Assembly (NCBI GenBank): GCA_001972305.1
Contig: BDDD01002862.1
Coordinates: 121,325 to 185,324 of the forward strand
Length of the DNA stretch: 64,000 nt
DNA from: Cephalotus follicularis
Taxonomy: Eukaryota > Streptophyta > Magnoliopsida > Oxalidales > Cephalotaceae
Direction: 5' to 3'
A program made the translations under genes and the position numbers. The notes below the pieces were generated by a model that saw only the letters and a program-made list of their open reading frames with translations, made no database searches and had not been told where the DNA came from. Positions 48,893 to 62,343 of the stretch are shown piece by piece (the first letter of the stretch is position 1; each line of letters begins with the position of its first letter).

Positions 48893-51341
48893 TGCTGGAA
48901 ACCAGGCAAGGGTTCCCGGTCAATTTGGTCCTAAGACGCAAGTGTGTATAATTTTAATTTGTCAAAAACACCAAGACAGTAAGTATAGGTTCACACTAAC
49001 ATCTTAGTACCAAATTGAAAAGCCTAGGATCACCGTTTAATTAATAATCAAACTAAAGCAAAATCAAGCAAGCATACAAAGATAATTCAAAACCATATCA
49101 GAAACAACAATTATAAAAGGGAAGCAATCATACGAACGTTGGAGGCTCCACCACTTTGTCGCTACACGCTTGCAGAAGCCACCGCTCGTCGCTGGACCTA
49201 CTGCTCGGAATCCGGCGAGCACGCCAGCGACCAGCCAAAACATCGTTGGACTCCAAAAATTCCGGTCTACCCATTTCTGGCAGAGACTAGCCGGGAAGCA
49301 CCCCAGAACATGGAGAATAGCGACAGAGACTCACTGAGTTTGGACTCAGTGAGTCTCAATCAACTCGCCATTAACCGCCCGTGACATATATGGATGCCAA
49401 ACACCTGATCTCCACACCGGTGTCTGTAACTCGCTGAGACTCGGCTAAGAACGCTAGACAAAGCTGGCGGTGAGTCACTGAGATGACTCACTGTTCATCA
49501 TCAGCGGCGGCCAAGCCACAAAAACGCCTCAGCGTCTTCAGGCCAACACACCTACACCCTAGACTCGCCGTGACTCGGGCCAGAACGCCAAGCCACGACG
49601 CACAACGAGTCGACTTGGCAAAGTCGACTAACCATCAAAAAACTGGCAAGAAAACATCGAGAAAAGCCTAATCTAAGGTCAATATAGGTAGAGCCAAAGG
49701 TTCGCTCCACCTACTAAGACCACCGGCGGTGAAAAGAGAAGGCCGGCAGCGGGAGATGCTAAAACGCGTCACGGCAAAACAGAGAGAGAAAAAGAGAAAA
49801 CGGGGAGAGAAGAAGAAGAGGCATACCATGGATGGAAGACCGCCTCTTTCCCCGGCCACCGACGCCAGCAGCGTCGTCTTCTCTTGCTAGAAGCCCCGTC
49901 CAGGTGCTGCGCACGCAAGTCATGCGCACCTCCCCTGTTTGGCATACCCGTGACGCCAAAAAGACAAAAGAAAATAATAACCTTCATCTCTTTTTGTCTC
50001 TTTCTTCTTTTATTATAATTGTCTCTCTCTTGTTTTAATTATGTGCCCCGCACATAGTATGTATCAACATACTCCCACTATGGTTCTCTTTAATATATCA
50101 ATTGACAATACGGTGGTAAATAAAAATAAATCACTAATGTTAAATTAATATATACTAGTTAAAACTAGATTTTTCGTCAAGCTAGCATGTGTGCGGCATG
50201 CATCGCTTTTTCAATAATCAGGCGGAACCCGAAAGCCCGGTGGATTTCCGGTACGATGATAAATTTCCCATAACATCCCAAAGTTCTGGTACGACTATCC
50301 AACTAATAGTCCCGGTGTGATCTTTACCCCCGGATCCGCGGACAACAAAGTACCATGTCTATCATTCGTTAGCCGGTTCCCCAGTGCTTTATCACTGTCA
50401 TCGGTTTGTGTGCCACATATCCCTCATCATCTCGGCTCCGATCGCAGACTAGGGTTTGGATTAATTTCACCCCTAGGTAAAACTGCGATAACTATAATTC
50501 CATGAACGCACTGAGACTATGGGAGATTTACCCGGAAACCTCTTGTTCCCAATCTCCCAGTGCCTGGCCAGGACTTTAAGTCTTCAACGGTCATAGATGT
50601 TATAGAGCCTATAACCCTCAACACGGGTGTGACTATCCCATCTTGCGCACTCGCTCATACATCTCGATGCAGCTCCCATAAGGCCCAAAGACAACCCTTT
50701 TCCAGCACATGGCTAGTGCTGGGGAAGGTGAAAATCAAAACCAAGCAGTTACTACACAATGCATGCCAGCCGCTCAAGTCTAAGGACACAACGTAAATCA
50801 TGTATGATCTACTAGTCACCTTTGACTAAGCACTAGCGTGACAATATGAACTTTATTGATAGAGGTGTTGACTCTCCAAATAGATAACCTATGGTGGGTC
50901 GGTTCAGTATCGTGCCTCTGCACGCACCCCGCATCAGGTTTAGGGTAAAACCCAAATGGCTATGAGATGATCCATCCTCCTTTACCATTCGGAGCAAGCA
51001 TAACACAACAAGTTTTTGCAGTTCATCAATTGCCCTAAGAAAGTGAACCTATGACTTAGAAATTTTGTCGCAAGGGAGTAAGGATGTCATTCTCATAACC
51101 TCTCAAGTACGAGATCCAACCCTTTACGGATAGGGCGCTATATGTGTATTCAGTTGACATGGTGATCAACTGATCCGTTGAGACTGTTTGGGATAATACA
51201 TATAGCCAGATGCCAATCTTTATTAAATATGCACAATAGAACATGAATGGAACTAAGAATGTACGATTCAAGAGTGTGTCATATGTAAAGGACATATATC
51301 TATAGCCTCTTCGTGGCTTGCAGGGACACCGTAATCTAACA
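48893..51341 (-). mobile_element. solo LTR S3 (copia F family) nested in relic G
   Basis: 2449 bp, TGCTGGAAACC to ATCTAACA, with a perfect GATAC target duplication at 48888-48892 and 51342-51346. It aligns over its whole length with the 3' LTR of copia F at 56195-58614, so it is the same family on the same strand. Recombination between LTRs has removed the interior. A perfect hairpin lies at 49326-49357. The open frames in it (49139-49960) are on conflicting strands and not conserved in F. Confidence 0.92.
49326..49357. repeat. 14-bp-arm hairpin in solo LTR S3
   Basis: GAGACTCACTGAGT at 49326-49339, TTGG loop, then the exact reverse complement at 49344-49357. The homologous site in F (about 56625-56662) keeps an inverted-repeat shape with different bases (GACCGA ... 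TCGGTC). Confidence 0.9.
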
Positions 51342-52043
51342 GATACTTCCTAGTCCTAGGATAACATACTTGGACATATGTTATCTGGATAGATTGTATG
51401 CCAGCTCCTTGAAGAGGTTGATTGTTCTCATAAGTCATCATGTATTAACTATGTCGCATACATGTGGGTACTCATTATTTTATGAGTTCACTGAAGTGGC
51501 TTGTTGTAGGAAGACCTGTACGGAGTTTTACTGTCATGTCAGATAGGCTTCCAGTATTGCAGTAATGTGTGTGGTCCTTAGATCTGAGCCATCACTAGAT
51601 GTCTTTTGTATAAGATATCATACTTTGATAATACTTAAGTACATCTTCTAACCATTAGGAGTATACAGGTATTAGTTAGGTATGGTGGATTATGCATGGA
51701 GACATGTGAGTGAGCAAGATGGAATCTACCACTCCCAGTGAAAGGAGTTTATGCATAGGGTTATTAGCTATAATATTTCCTGGCGAGGATGAAAATGTAT
51801 TGAAATGTTGATTCCAATATCAGAGATCAGTAAATTAGAAAGGGTTTCTAATTTGATCATGATAGCTGATTACCTGCGATATCATTTTAATGAATGAATT
51901 GATAGGGCCTGACATGTTCCTTGCTCTAGGTTTAATTCGAGCATTGTCGGTAGAGGGATTATACACGTAACTGTAATTCGAGGTTCAAGGTTATATTCAT
52001 ATTACCTGGAGGTCAACATGTATTGCAAGATTTCGATGTTGAT

Positions 52044-54314
52044 TGCCATGCCCCGAACCATTGGAGGACCCCACAGCTCAACACGTGGCATACCGTCCAT
52101 ACAATCCATCAGTATACAATAACATAATACAAAAATATGCTATAAATTAAAACTTTTATACATAAATATGCATACGGAAACATCCATTTAATACTTGCAC
52201 AGATAAGCCCAATATACATATCATGTCATCAACAATTGTCTGTAGCACTGCCATAAGCTGGCATGTCAATACAACTGAAATACATCACTCCTATACAACC
52301 AGTCTTATATATTCGAATCTCATATAAGGTAGATAAACAAAATACAGAACTGCTATCCAAATCCTATCCTGGAGGTCTGATCCATCACTTCAAAGCATCC
52401 TCTGCACTCGGCCGTAGATGTTGTGCCCATTTCGAGAATGGGTTAGCCAAACACAGCCATGTAGGTAATACTATATGCAATGAAGTGAACAGATATACAG
52501 ATATATGCATGGCATATGAGATGCATGAATGCAAATTGTGGACAACGTTATTACATCAAATGTCCCTAATCAGTGGCATACGTAATGATGTCCTAACCAT
52601 AGAATCACAATCCATACACCCTAGGTCTATAGATAATCCATCAATCGATCAATAACCATACAATGTGTGCAATCAATCCATAAGGTCTATCTTCGTCGTC
52701 TGCACACACACACCGTTTCGTAGACGAGTGAAGTCGAGATAACATTGACCACGCCAATAACAATCCAACCCCCAATCCCCGAAGGTTCTAGCCCAATTAC
52801 AATCCAATCGATCATTTACTCAATATGGTACCATCTTCCTATAGTCCATCCACAATGCGGTGTCTCCCTGAAGGTTCACCCCTAAAGGGATGTTCTTATA
52901 GTGCCACTCAATAAACGATATCAATTTCAATCAATAACGATACAATGTGGTCTACACCTAACCTTCATGACGAAAATGAAGATTAGAAATGAGTTATCTC
53001 GTCGACTCTCAAACAATGACAATCCATTAACCAATACCATAAATCATTTAAAAGATAGGTTCCTCATCATAAAGGATCACATAGGATCTATTCGTCAACC
53101 ACTACGACAATCAATCAACAATGCTAGTTCTCGTAGGTCTTGGCTCTCAATTTTGTTCCCGAAGGTCCACCTATGACAATACAATACACATTTCGGTCTC
53201 TATCAGAGTTTATAAAACCATTTATAGAAACCTTGTTAAAAATCCATTGAAGATCGATTTGTAACTCGATTGTGTCTAAAAGGAGGTTCTCATTGGTTAC
53301 ACGGCCTTAGAGAGGCTTCCTATGGATCCCATTTGAGTGTAGAAATAACTGGAGTTAAAAAGGGGTTGAAACCATTTCATTTTGTACAAAAACAGGGCAA
53401 ACCGTCGCCCTTTAGTACAAAGCATCGACGATTTGTGCCTAGCAAAGCGCCGACGCTTTGACAAAAGCGTTGCCGCTTTGTGCCTAATCAGCTAAAGCGC
53501 TGATGACAGTTCGAGGCATCGACGGTTGAATCCATTCAAAGTACCGACACTTTGGCAGGAGCAGAAACTGTCCGTTCATCACTTTTCACTTTCCAAAATC
53601 CATTTCAAAACAATTTAAACAATTTAAACCATGATCCAAGGGAGCTATAAGCTCCAATGGTCAATTAACACTTAAAACCTTCTTTAAACTATCGAAATCC
53701 ACTTCCATTAACTATAAATTGAGAGAGAAAAGAGATTGAGGCAAAAGTCCCAAAACTCATTAATCTCTCTCTGATTTCCATTGCGATCCATTTTAAACCA
53801 TACCATTTACCCTAGCTCACTCATCTAGTCCCGATCTATCATCCCATAACCATACAATCATTCAATTCCATCAATATGCATGGATTCAAATCATATATGT
53901 AGAACCTACCTCGATAACAGTTGAGCTATAGATCTGGAATGATTGGCTGTTGAATCCTTGATATGATCCTTCATTCAATTTATACACTCTGCCACGAATC
54001 CAATGGCTCCTTCAAATCTCAAATCCGAGCTCTCTCTCTCTAACTCACTATTTCACTATCTCTCTAGAAGGAGAAGAAGATAAATTATGAGAAAGAGGAT
54101 TTCAGCTCACCTATATATAGGCTCCCTGGGCGGATAACTCATAAACTTGACCTAGGTTCTATTGAACCCCTATAACCCATAAACATCCATGGAATGGAAA
54201 ATACTATAATATTATATACCATCAAAACCATCCATGAATACAATATTGTACAATACTGTACATATATACAATCAATTACAATCCGATATAAACATTTACA
54301 ACCTGGGGCCTACA
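52044..54314 (-). repeat. 3' LTR of gypsy element H
   Basis: About 2.27 kb, with plus-strand edges TGCCATGCCCCG and GGGGCCTACA. The left part resembles solo LTR S1 (CACGTGGCAT, CAATCCAT words). A polypurine tract, TAAGGAGGAGTGGA on the minus strand (54315-54328), touches its start. The partner LTR is lost or outside the window. Confidence 0.85.
53402..53555. repeat. degenerate TCGA-palindrome array in LTR H
   Basis: Seven or so worn units (AAAGCGCCGACGCTTT, AAAGCGTTGCCGCTTT, GCATCGACG). Centres at 53406, 53426, 53451 and 53471 give spacings of 20, 25 and 20 bp. Confidence 0.75.
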
Positions 54315-54357
54315 TCCACTCCTCCTTAGAGAAATCTCGTTCCGAGATTCCCTAGGA

Positions 54358-56194
54358 TCAAAATAAGTAAGGATATAACGCTCCCACGTCTTCCTCACGT
54401 TCCCATGTTGCTTCCTTAAGCCCATGATACTGCCATAACACTTTAACCCAAGGGATGCTCTTATTCCTTGACTGCTTGATTCGGCAATCCAAGATCTGTA
54501 TAGGTTTTTCCTCAAAACTCATATCTGCCCTCAAATCCAATGGCTTGAACCAAAGCACGTGAGAAGGATCTGGATGATACTTCCTCAACATCGATACATG
54601 GAAGACATTATGCACCACTGATAGGCTAGGTGGTAAGGCAAGTCTTTAGCCGACTGCACCTACCCTCTCAAGGATCTCTAAAGGTCCAATATACTGTGGG
54701 GCTAACTTTCCTTTCTTGCCAAACCTCATAATTCCTTTAGTCAGTGAGACTTTGAGGAACACATGAACACCCACTGAGAACTCTAGGTCATGCCGTCGAT
54801 GATTGACATAGCTCTTCTGTCGACTCCGGGCTGTTAGGATCCTTTCCCTGATAACTCTGGAGTTCTTTGTTGTCTCTTGCACATGCTTGGGCCCCAAAAG
54901 AATTTGTTCACCTACCTCAAACCAACAAACTGGAGTTCTACACTTCCGTCCATAAAGAGCTTCAAATGGGGCCATTCCGATACTAGAGTGATAACTGTTG
55001 TTGTAAGAGAACTCCACTAATGGTAGATATTTATCCCAACTACCTCCCAATCCATCACAGAAGCCCGAAGCATGTCCTCTAGAGTCTGGATAGTCCGCTC
55101 AGATTGACCATTTGTCTGGGGATACAAAGCTGTTCTAAAGCTTAACTGAGTACCAAAAGCTACCTGCAGTTTCTTCCAAAACCTCAAAGTAAATCATGAG
55201 TCCCTGTTGGACACAATACTAATTGGTACTCCATGAAGCCTAACAATCTCATCCACATACAAGGATGCTAACCCTTCAAGAAAGTAACTCATCTTGATTG
55301 CTAGAAAATGTGAAGATTTCGTAAAGCGATCAACGATAACCCATATGGCATCACAGTTAACTCTCGTCCTTGGTAACCCTGTTAAAAAATCCATCGTCAC
55401 ATGCTCCCATTTCCACTATGCCACTGGAAATGGCTGTAGCAATCTAGCTGGCCTCTGATACTTTGCCTTAACTTGTTGAAATATAATGCAAGAAGAAACA
55501 TACTCTACTATCTCCCTTTTCATGTCATTCTACCAGTAACTGAGCTTCAAGTATTGGTACATCTTGGTACTCCCTGGATATATTGAGAAACTAGAGCGAT
55601 GAGTCTGCGACAACAGCTCATCCTTCAACTCCTTACTGTTAGGAACACAAACTCTGCCTTGAAACCTGATCAATCCATCACCATGAATTGAGAACTCGGT
55701 GAATCAAGAACTTTGGTTTCAACCATCATTGACCATCTAATGCAATCTTGAGCAAGCTTTCATCTATACTCTAAGCCTCTTTGATTCTATCCAATAACCA
55801 TGGTCGTGTATGAATTCGGGCAACTGTTAGGCAAGCTAATCGGTGACTCAAAGCATCTGAAACCACATTAGCCTTGCCTGGATGGTGTTGTATCTCACAG
55901 TTCTAATCATTAAGCAACTTCACCACCTCCTTTGTCTCGTATTCAGATCTTTTTGGGAGAAAATGTGCTTTAAACTTTTATGGTCCGTGTACACATCAAA
56001 CTTGGTACATTCTAAGTAATTCCTCCATTTGCGTAATGCAAACACTATCACTGCTAACTCTAGGTCATGAGTGTGATAACTCTTATCATGAGGTTTCAAC
56101 TTCCTTGAGGCATAGGCAATCACCTTCCCATACTGCATCAGAAAACAACCTAAACCATTCCCTAACGCATCACTATATACCACAAAGTCTTCAT
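54358..56194 (-). pseudogene. gypsy H RNase H, integrase and chromodomain (broken)
   Basis: Minus-strand chromovirus pol, cut at its upstream end by copia F. RNase [17 protein letters not shown] and [12 protein letters not shown] (56183-55920). Integrase zinc region near 55610-55470, with several stops. Core: MDFLTGLPRTRVNCDAIWVI (55400 downward), where the second Asp region reads SNRDS rather than [20 protein letters not shown] near 55110-55060. Linker and C-terminus in 55050-54646 (YNNSYHSSIGMAPFEALYG, GPLEILERVG). Chromodomain-like tail in 54618-54358 with HNVFHVSMLRKYHPDPSHV and VKVLWQYHGLKEATWE. It is the same Tekay/Del lineage as T1 but clearly diverged. Reverse transcriptase, protease and gag are absent. 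Confidence 0.87.
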
Positions 56195-58614
56195 TGTTGG
56201 AACCCGGGAGGGGTCCCGGTCGATTTTGGGTCTAGAATGCAAGTGTGTATAATTTTAATTTTTCAAAAAACACCGAGATACGAGTCATGGTTCACAATTA
56301 CATCTTACTACCAAAATCTATGCGCCTAGGATTTCCGTTTAATATTCAATCGAACAAACCGTAAAGTCAAGCATACATCCACTTAACCGAAACCGATTCG
56401 GTAAACAACAAATACATAAGATTAGGAACCATACCAACGTTGGCGGCTCCGTCACTTTACCGCTACACGCTTGCCGAAGCAACTGTCGTTATTGGCTCCA
56501 TTGCTGGTTTCCGGCCAGTCCACAAAAAAGTCAACCAAGACACCAACAAACTCCAAAAAATCTGCTCAGCTTATTTCTGGAGGAGACGTACTGGGAAGCG
56601 CTCCGGAAGGCGGCGAACAATGGCAGTGACCGACTAAGTTTAGACTCAATGTGACTCGGTCAACGCGTCATTGACCGGCGGTGACATATGTGGACGTCAA
56701 CACCCCAACAAACCCATTGGTGGCCAAGACTCGCCGTGACTCGGGCTGAAACACCAAGTCACAGAGTCGACTCAACAAAACGAATCTGGCCACAAACGCA
56801 CTAGAAAACACCAGGAAAAGCCTAATCTAAGGTCTAGGTAGGTAGAGCCAAAGCTTGGCTCTACCCACGGTGACTGTCGGTGGCGGAAGAGACGCCGACA
56901 GTGGGAGACGCACAAAGCGTCGGGCCAAAAAACAAAGAGAGAGAAGGATAAAAACGGGGACAGAAGAGAGAGAGGCTTACCGTGGATGAGAGGCCGCCTC
57001 TTTCCCCGGCCACTGACACCAGCGGCGTCGACTTCTCCGGCCGGAAGTGCCGTCCAGGCGCTGGCACACGCAACGCGTGCGTCTCCCCTATTTTGCGCGT
57101 TACCAGGCTCAATGGCGTGTTGTGTTGCCAATTTTGACCATGTCAAAAACATAAAAGTCTCTTTCTCCCTTTTGTATTAAAAAATAACACAATAAAAAGT
57201 TTCTCTCTTGTTTTACATATGTGCACCCCGCACAACGTATGTTAAACATACTCCCACTGTGGTTTATCTTAATATATCAATTTGACAATACGGTGGTAAA
57301 TTTAAATAAATAAATAAATCACTAATGCCAAATTAATGTATACTAGTTAAAACTAGATTTTCTGCCAAGCTAGCATGTGTGTAGCATGCATCGCTTTTCC
57401 AATAATCAGGTGAAACCCGAAAGCCTGATTTGAATCCGATATGACTATAAATTTCTCAGAACATCCCATTAGTTATGGTACGACTATCCCAATAGTCCTT
57501 GACTATTAAAACAGCCTCGGTGTGAATCCCATCACCCCCTGGATCCGTAGAATCAACTACGTCTATAAGTCGACATCCGGTTAAACCAGTACTTTATCCA
57601 GTCATCGGCATATGTGTCATGTATCCTACGTCATACTTAGCTCCGACCTCTACCTAGGGTTCAGAATAATGTCACCCCTAGGTAAAGTCGCGATAACTAT
57701 AAATTTATGTACGCATTGAGACTTTTGGCAAACTTCCCCGGAAACCCCATTTCCAGTCTGCCTATACCTGATCAGGGTTTTATGAGTCTCAACGGACATA
57801 AATAATATAGAGCCGATCACCCTGCATACGGGTGTGACGATCCTTTATTGCGAACTCGCCCATACATCTCAATGAAGCTCCCACAAGGCCCAAAGACAAC
57901 CCTTTTGCCAGCACGTAGCTAGTGCTAGGGAAGGCGGAAATCAAAGTCAAGTAGTCACAACACAATGTCTGCCAGCCGCTCACGTCTAACGATACAACGT
58001 AGCTCCACGAATGGTCTACTAGTCACCATTGACTATACACTACCAAGACTATAGGAATCCTATTGACATAGGTATGACTTTCCAAATAGGTTTCCTATGG
58101 TGGGTCTGTTTAGTCTCATGCTCCTTAGCACGAACCCCGCATTATGCTTTAGGATAAATCCAAATGGTAATGAGATGGTCCATCCTCCACATAACTCGGG
58201 AGCAAGCATAATACGGCAAGTCTTTACGGTTCATCTATTTCCCTAAGAAAGTGAACCTATGACTTGGAACGTTCTGTCAGAAGGGAGTAAGAATCTCATT
58301 CTCATAACCTCTCAGGCATGAGATCCAACCCCTCGAATGACAGGGCACTATATGTGTACTCGGATGACATGGTGATCATCCGATCCATTTAAGATGGTTT
58401 GGGATATACATATAGCGGGTTGCCATTATTGATTGAATATGCACTATAAAACACAAAAAGGAATTCAGATTGTATAAATAGAGAGTGTAATATACACACA
58501 TGCAGCTGCCTCGCGGCTTAAAGAGATATCTCCAGTTAAGATGTGCATCTCATACATACATATATATTTGTGCAGAGCCACCTCGTGACATGCAGGGACA
58601 CCCCTACTCTAACA
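56195..58614 (-). repeat. 3' LTR of copia F
   Basis: 2420 bp, TGTTGGAACCC to CTCTAACA, homologous to solo LTR S3. On the minus strand it starts TGTTAGAGTAGGGG directly after the polypurine tract. It was inserted into the reverse transcriptase-RNase H junction of gypsy H. Confidence 0.88.
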
Positions 58615-60690
58615 ATCTCACACTTGACCCTCAAGCCACGAAGACCTTTAGCCTAAGCCAATCATACTTCCACTGTCACTTAAGTACTACTAATGCTCAT
58701 GGCATTGGTCAGTGGGTTTGCCAAAATTTGCTATCGTTGCAAAATCTCTAGGATAATGTTTCCTCTGTATACGATCACATAAATCATATAATATAATGAT
58801 ACAGTTGCTTAAGTTTAGAGCGGTAATGAGACTGGGTTCCATAGCCTATGCAAAGGCCCCCTATCGTCGTCACTCTACACAACTGGACGAACGATAGATG
58901 GAACTACATAAAGTTCCACAATTAACTTCCGCTATCAAACAACAACTTTTCGGTATCATAGGTTATAACATACTCTTATTCATGGTTGAGTCAATAGTAT
59001 CCCAGTGTTGTAGACTTTTCCAACTCACGCAGCACCTTCATTCAGGACAATCACATATCCTGATACAATATCATGATCATTCAGATCACATTTGAAATCA
59101 GAGTCAACATAACTCTTATTCAATTCACTATCTTCTCTAGATGTCAAGAAGAAATCTTGAGTCACTCTCAGATCTCTTTGACAATTCCTTGTGCCTCTCA
59201 CAGGGATTGGACCGATTAACGACTAGCCAGACCCTTAGGCTTGTACGATGTTAGGCCTATTACTAAGTATGATATTGCATGATGTAGCCTTTAGTGAAAG
59301 CATAAGGTAGACTACTCATGCAACACTTTCCTCTGACGTCTCTTTCAACATCCTCTTGGAAAGATGAATTCCTTGGCTAATTGACAGTAAGCCAAACGTG
59401 GAATTAGAAGTCCATACTATATTAGCACCCTGTTGAGTACTAGCTTTGGGAAAGTCCGAACAACCTACTTGATCTATCCCTTTAGATCTTCATTCTCAAA
59501 ACGTAGGAAGTCTCTCCCAAATCCTTTTAGAGAAGTTCTTGGTTAATTGTACTATAGCATACCTACAACATTACCAATGTGTTAAATGTTATCTATGTAC
59601 ATTACCAAGAAAGTGATATCTGGGATATCCTATTTCCGGTAGACATAAGGCATAGCATCATTTTTGATAAAATAAAAAACAGATGTTTCAGTTACGGGTG
59701 CTTGCTTAAGGTCATACACAAACCTTAGGAGTTAGCACACACTCTGTGCTAATGTTCCTTGGATGTAAAACCCCTCGGGTTTGGGACATTAAAATGTCCT
59801 CTTGAAGATAGTTCTTCAATGAAGACCATCTTGACATCCTTTTGCCATTTGTTATATCCATAACAAGTGGAAATAACAAGCATTATCCAAATGGACTTAA
59901 TCATTATGATTTGAAGGTTTGAACCTTTTTCATTAACGTCTATCTTCCTCTTGAAGATATATATGCAACCATTGGGCAACATACCTATGGGAGCATTAAC
60001 CAAGTTCCATACTCGGTTGACGTATATGGCGTCCATTTCAGATTTCATGACTCCCAGTCATGCCTAGAAATTAGTGCTATTCATTGTTTCCTTTGTAGCT
60101 GACAGGCTCGTCATCATCGATGACTTTAGATTTATCAGTGCCTTTTGCGAGAATACCATATTTCTCAGGCGCTGTTGAAATCTTGCCTGATCTCCTATCA
60201 TGAGGAGTGCCTTACTGAGATCCCTTCTCAGGTTGGGATCCTTTCCCAAATCTTGTCTTTAGAGGGTTCCATCTCTAATTCCTCATCGTCCTGTGGGCTT
60301 TCACCTGGTAGTAACTCACTTAGTTACACCTTACTCCCACTGCTTCCTGTAAGCAGGTATTCCTCTTTTGGAATTTTGCAGTATGCAAAACAAATTTCAT
60401 TTGTTTGCTAGGATGGTTGAAATGAAATCCTAAGCACTTCTTAGGATATCCCACAAAACCGGCAATGATACGTTCGTGTATTCAACTTAGAAGGTTTTCA
60501 CCTTCTTTCATAAGCTGAACAACAATTAACCCTCTTGGTTTAGGCTGGGTTTGCTCCTATTTAATATCTTAAAACATCTGAAGGGGATGGATTTCATAGG
60601 AATCTGGATTAGGATGTACGCTGCCACTGCAACACATAATCCCAGAAGGAGATGAGAAGATGAATAAAAGACAAAATTGATTTGGCAATG
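58615..60690 (-). pseudogene. copia F polyprotein, 5'-truncated and broken
   Basis: Read from 60690 down. The end of integrase has AVAAYILIQIPMKSIP and ILNRSKPSLN (60690-60530). A region like the copia B linker follows. Reverse transcriptase (60048-59749) starts MKSEMDAIYVNRVWNLVNAP and has PNPRGFTSKEH. Worn RNase H with a SGYVIVLNEGA word lies near 59030-58990. A polypurine tract (GTCAAGTGTGAGATT on the minus strand, 58615-58629) closes it. Stops are frequent. Gag, protease and most of the integrase are missing, since sequence of gypsy I begins at about 60690. Confidence 0.8.
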
Positions 60691-61279
60691 CTCTTTCAGA
60701 AACTTGAGTCGACTCCCACTCCCTAGTTTGCTCACCCAAATCTAAAAGAAAATTCCAAGCCTCGTTTTCATTCGTGTACAAGGTGAACCCATTGGGACAC
60801 ATTGATTCGACCTATTGCTTGGTCTGGTAGTCGATCCCTTCTTAGATGATTTGGCATAAATACCACGTGTTTAAACCATGATGAGGACACTCTAAGAGAA
60901 GGTCTTTGAAACGTTCCATACATCTAGAGAATGATTCATTGGGTCTTTGGTGAAACTGAAAAATGTCGTTCCTAAGCTTATTGGTTTTATGAAGAGGATA
61001 GAATTTCTTAAGGAACGGGACATTGAACTGATTCCAAGTGGAGATGGAATTAGTTGGGAGACCGTAGAGCCACTTCTTAGCTCCATCTTTAAGAGCAAAA
61101 TTGATGAATTGCAACTTGATATCATCGTCAGATAGTTGCTCAAGTTTCATGAGGGCACATACCTCATCGAACTCGCGAAGGAAGAGATATACATTCTCAT
61201 TGGGTAATCCATGGAAGTGCGGGAGCATGCTAATGAACTGTGATTTTAACTCAAAATTGTTCTCGTTAGGTGCAGACAA
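60690..61279 (-). pseudogene. Athila-type gypsy I gag, N-terminal part (truncated)
   Basis: 61279-60842 reads as 145 residues with FISMLPHFHGLPNENVYLFL, LKDGAKKWLYGLP, FLKKFYPLHKTNKLRNDI and ERFKDLLLECPHHGL, the standard retrotransposon gag domain of Athila/Tat-type gypsy elements. After a stop it continues (60802-60690) with VESMCPNGF, NENEAWNFLLDL and EQTREWES. It then changes abruptly into copia integrase of element F. Gag is about half its usual length, and no pol of this element is in the window. Confidence 0.85.
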
Positions 61280-61933
61280 CAGGATACTGGATGATTGCGT
61301 TGTCCTAGCGCGTTAGAATCTATCGCGAAGAGTTTGAATTGGGCGTGCATCCGTCATTGGTGTAATTGGGTGGTTAATTATTTCTAAACGATTATTGTGA
61401 CCACGCACCCAATCAGGCATACCCTAAATGAAATTCTAACGAATGCAAGAACACAAACTTAAAGCACAGAAGAAAACCTAAGGTTAACTAACAGAAAATG
61501 TTAATGAACAGTAAACACAAAGCAAATAAGAAAATTAAAACTATTTAAACTAAGTTAGAAATTGTTAAAGATTATGCAATGAAGTTAGAATTTTGTTAAA
61601 GGTTATGATGCATCCTAATTAAATTAAGTTAGAATTGTTAGAAAAATCTTTAAAAAATAAATAAAAATAAATAAACAGAAAAATAGTAAAAATAAAAACA
61701 AAATAAATACTACTAATGCAAAACAAAAAGGGAAAAATAGACAAAACACTAACAGAAAGCACAAACGGAGAATTAATAACTAACGCAAAACACACATTAA
61801 AACAGAAAATGCTAAATTAAATTAAGTAACATAAATTAAAGCAGAACACAAAGTAAAATAAACCAGTTTTTGTTCAATCTAAACTAAATACTACGAATAA
61901 GTTAAATAAATTTAAACTAATTTAAAACCGTTT
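61280..61933 (-). other. untranslated leader of gypsy I
   Basis: A-rich on the plus strand (long runs of A with scattered C/T), with no gene. It lies between the primer site and gag, as is usual for Athila elements, which have long leaders. Confidence 0.6.
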
Positions 61934-61950
61934 ACCCGGCAACGGCGCCA
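61934..61950 (-). other. primer-binding site, tRNA-Asp type
   Basis: On the minus strand this reads TGGCGCCGTTGCCGGGT, which matches the tRNA-Asp 3' end used by Athila-type elements. It lies six bases from the LTR edge. Confidence 0.9.
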
Positions 61951-62343
61951 AAAACTTGTTCATTTAAAAAGAATGTTTTAAAATTTATAGCCGCAAGTGC
62001 ACGGATCAAGCAGTAACGAGTCAAACGTAGGAAAACGTTAAACTAGTTGTAATCTATCCAACCTAAGCGAAGTATGAAAAATCAAGGTTTAATTATGAAA
62101 ACTACTCCTAATTATGCAAAATAAAATAAATAATCAAAACAGGAACTTAAGACTTCGAGAGTTAAAAACACTGAATTCGAAATACCAAGAAATAAAGCAT
62201 GCAATTTTAAAACGAATCAAAATAATGAATAAAAGTAAAGAAAATATATAATTAAAAAGCGGTCTTAGGGTATAGAAACTCACCGTAGATTGTATTGAAC
62301 AATTCCATTTAATAGAACGATCATACCTTGATAACCAGCGGCA

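Larger units (their letters stand above)
48661..52043 (+). repeat. decayed LTR-like relic G, interrupted
   Basis: Occupies 48661-48892 and 51347-52043, about 0.93 kb without its insertion. It opens TGTTAGGGATAAGTCC. Its second part resembles 40480-41000. Its right end is lost at the start of gypsy LTR H (52044). No coding sequence. Confidence 0.55.

Noticed and set aside
49139..49960. GC-rich host gene within 49100-50000
   Set aside because: The stretch aligns with the LTR of copia F (56400-57180), frames on both strands conflict, and no intron-exon structure or domain is visible.
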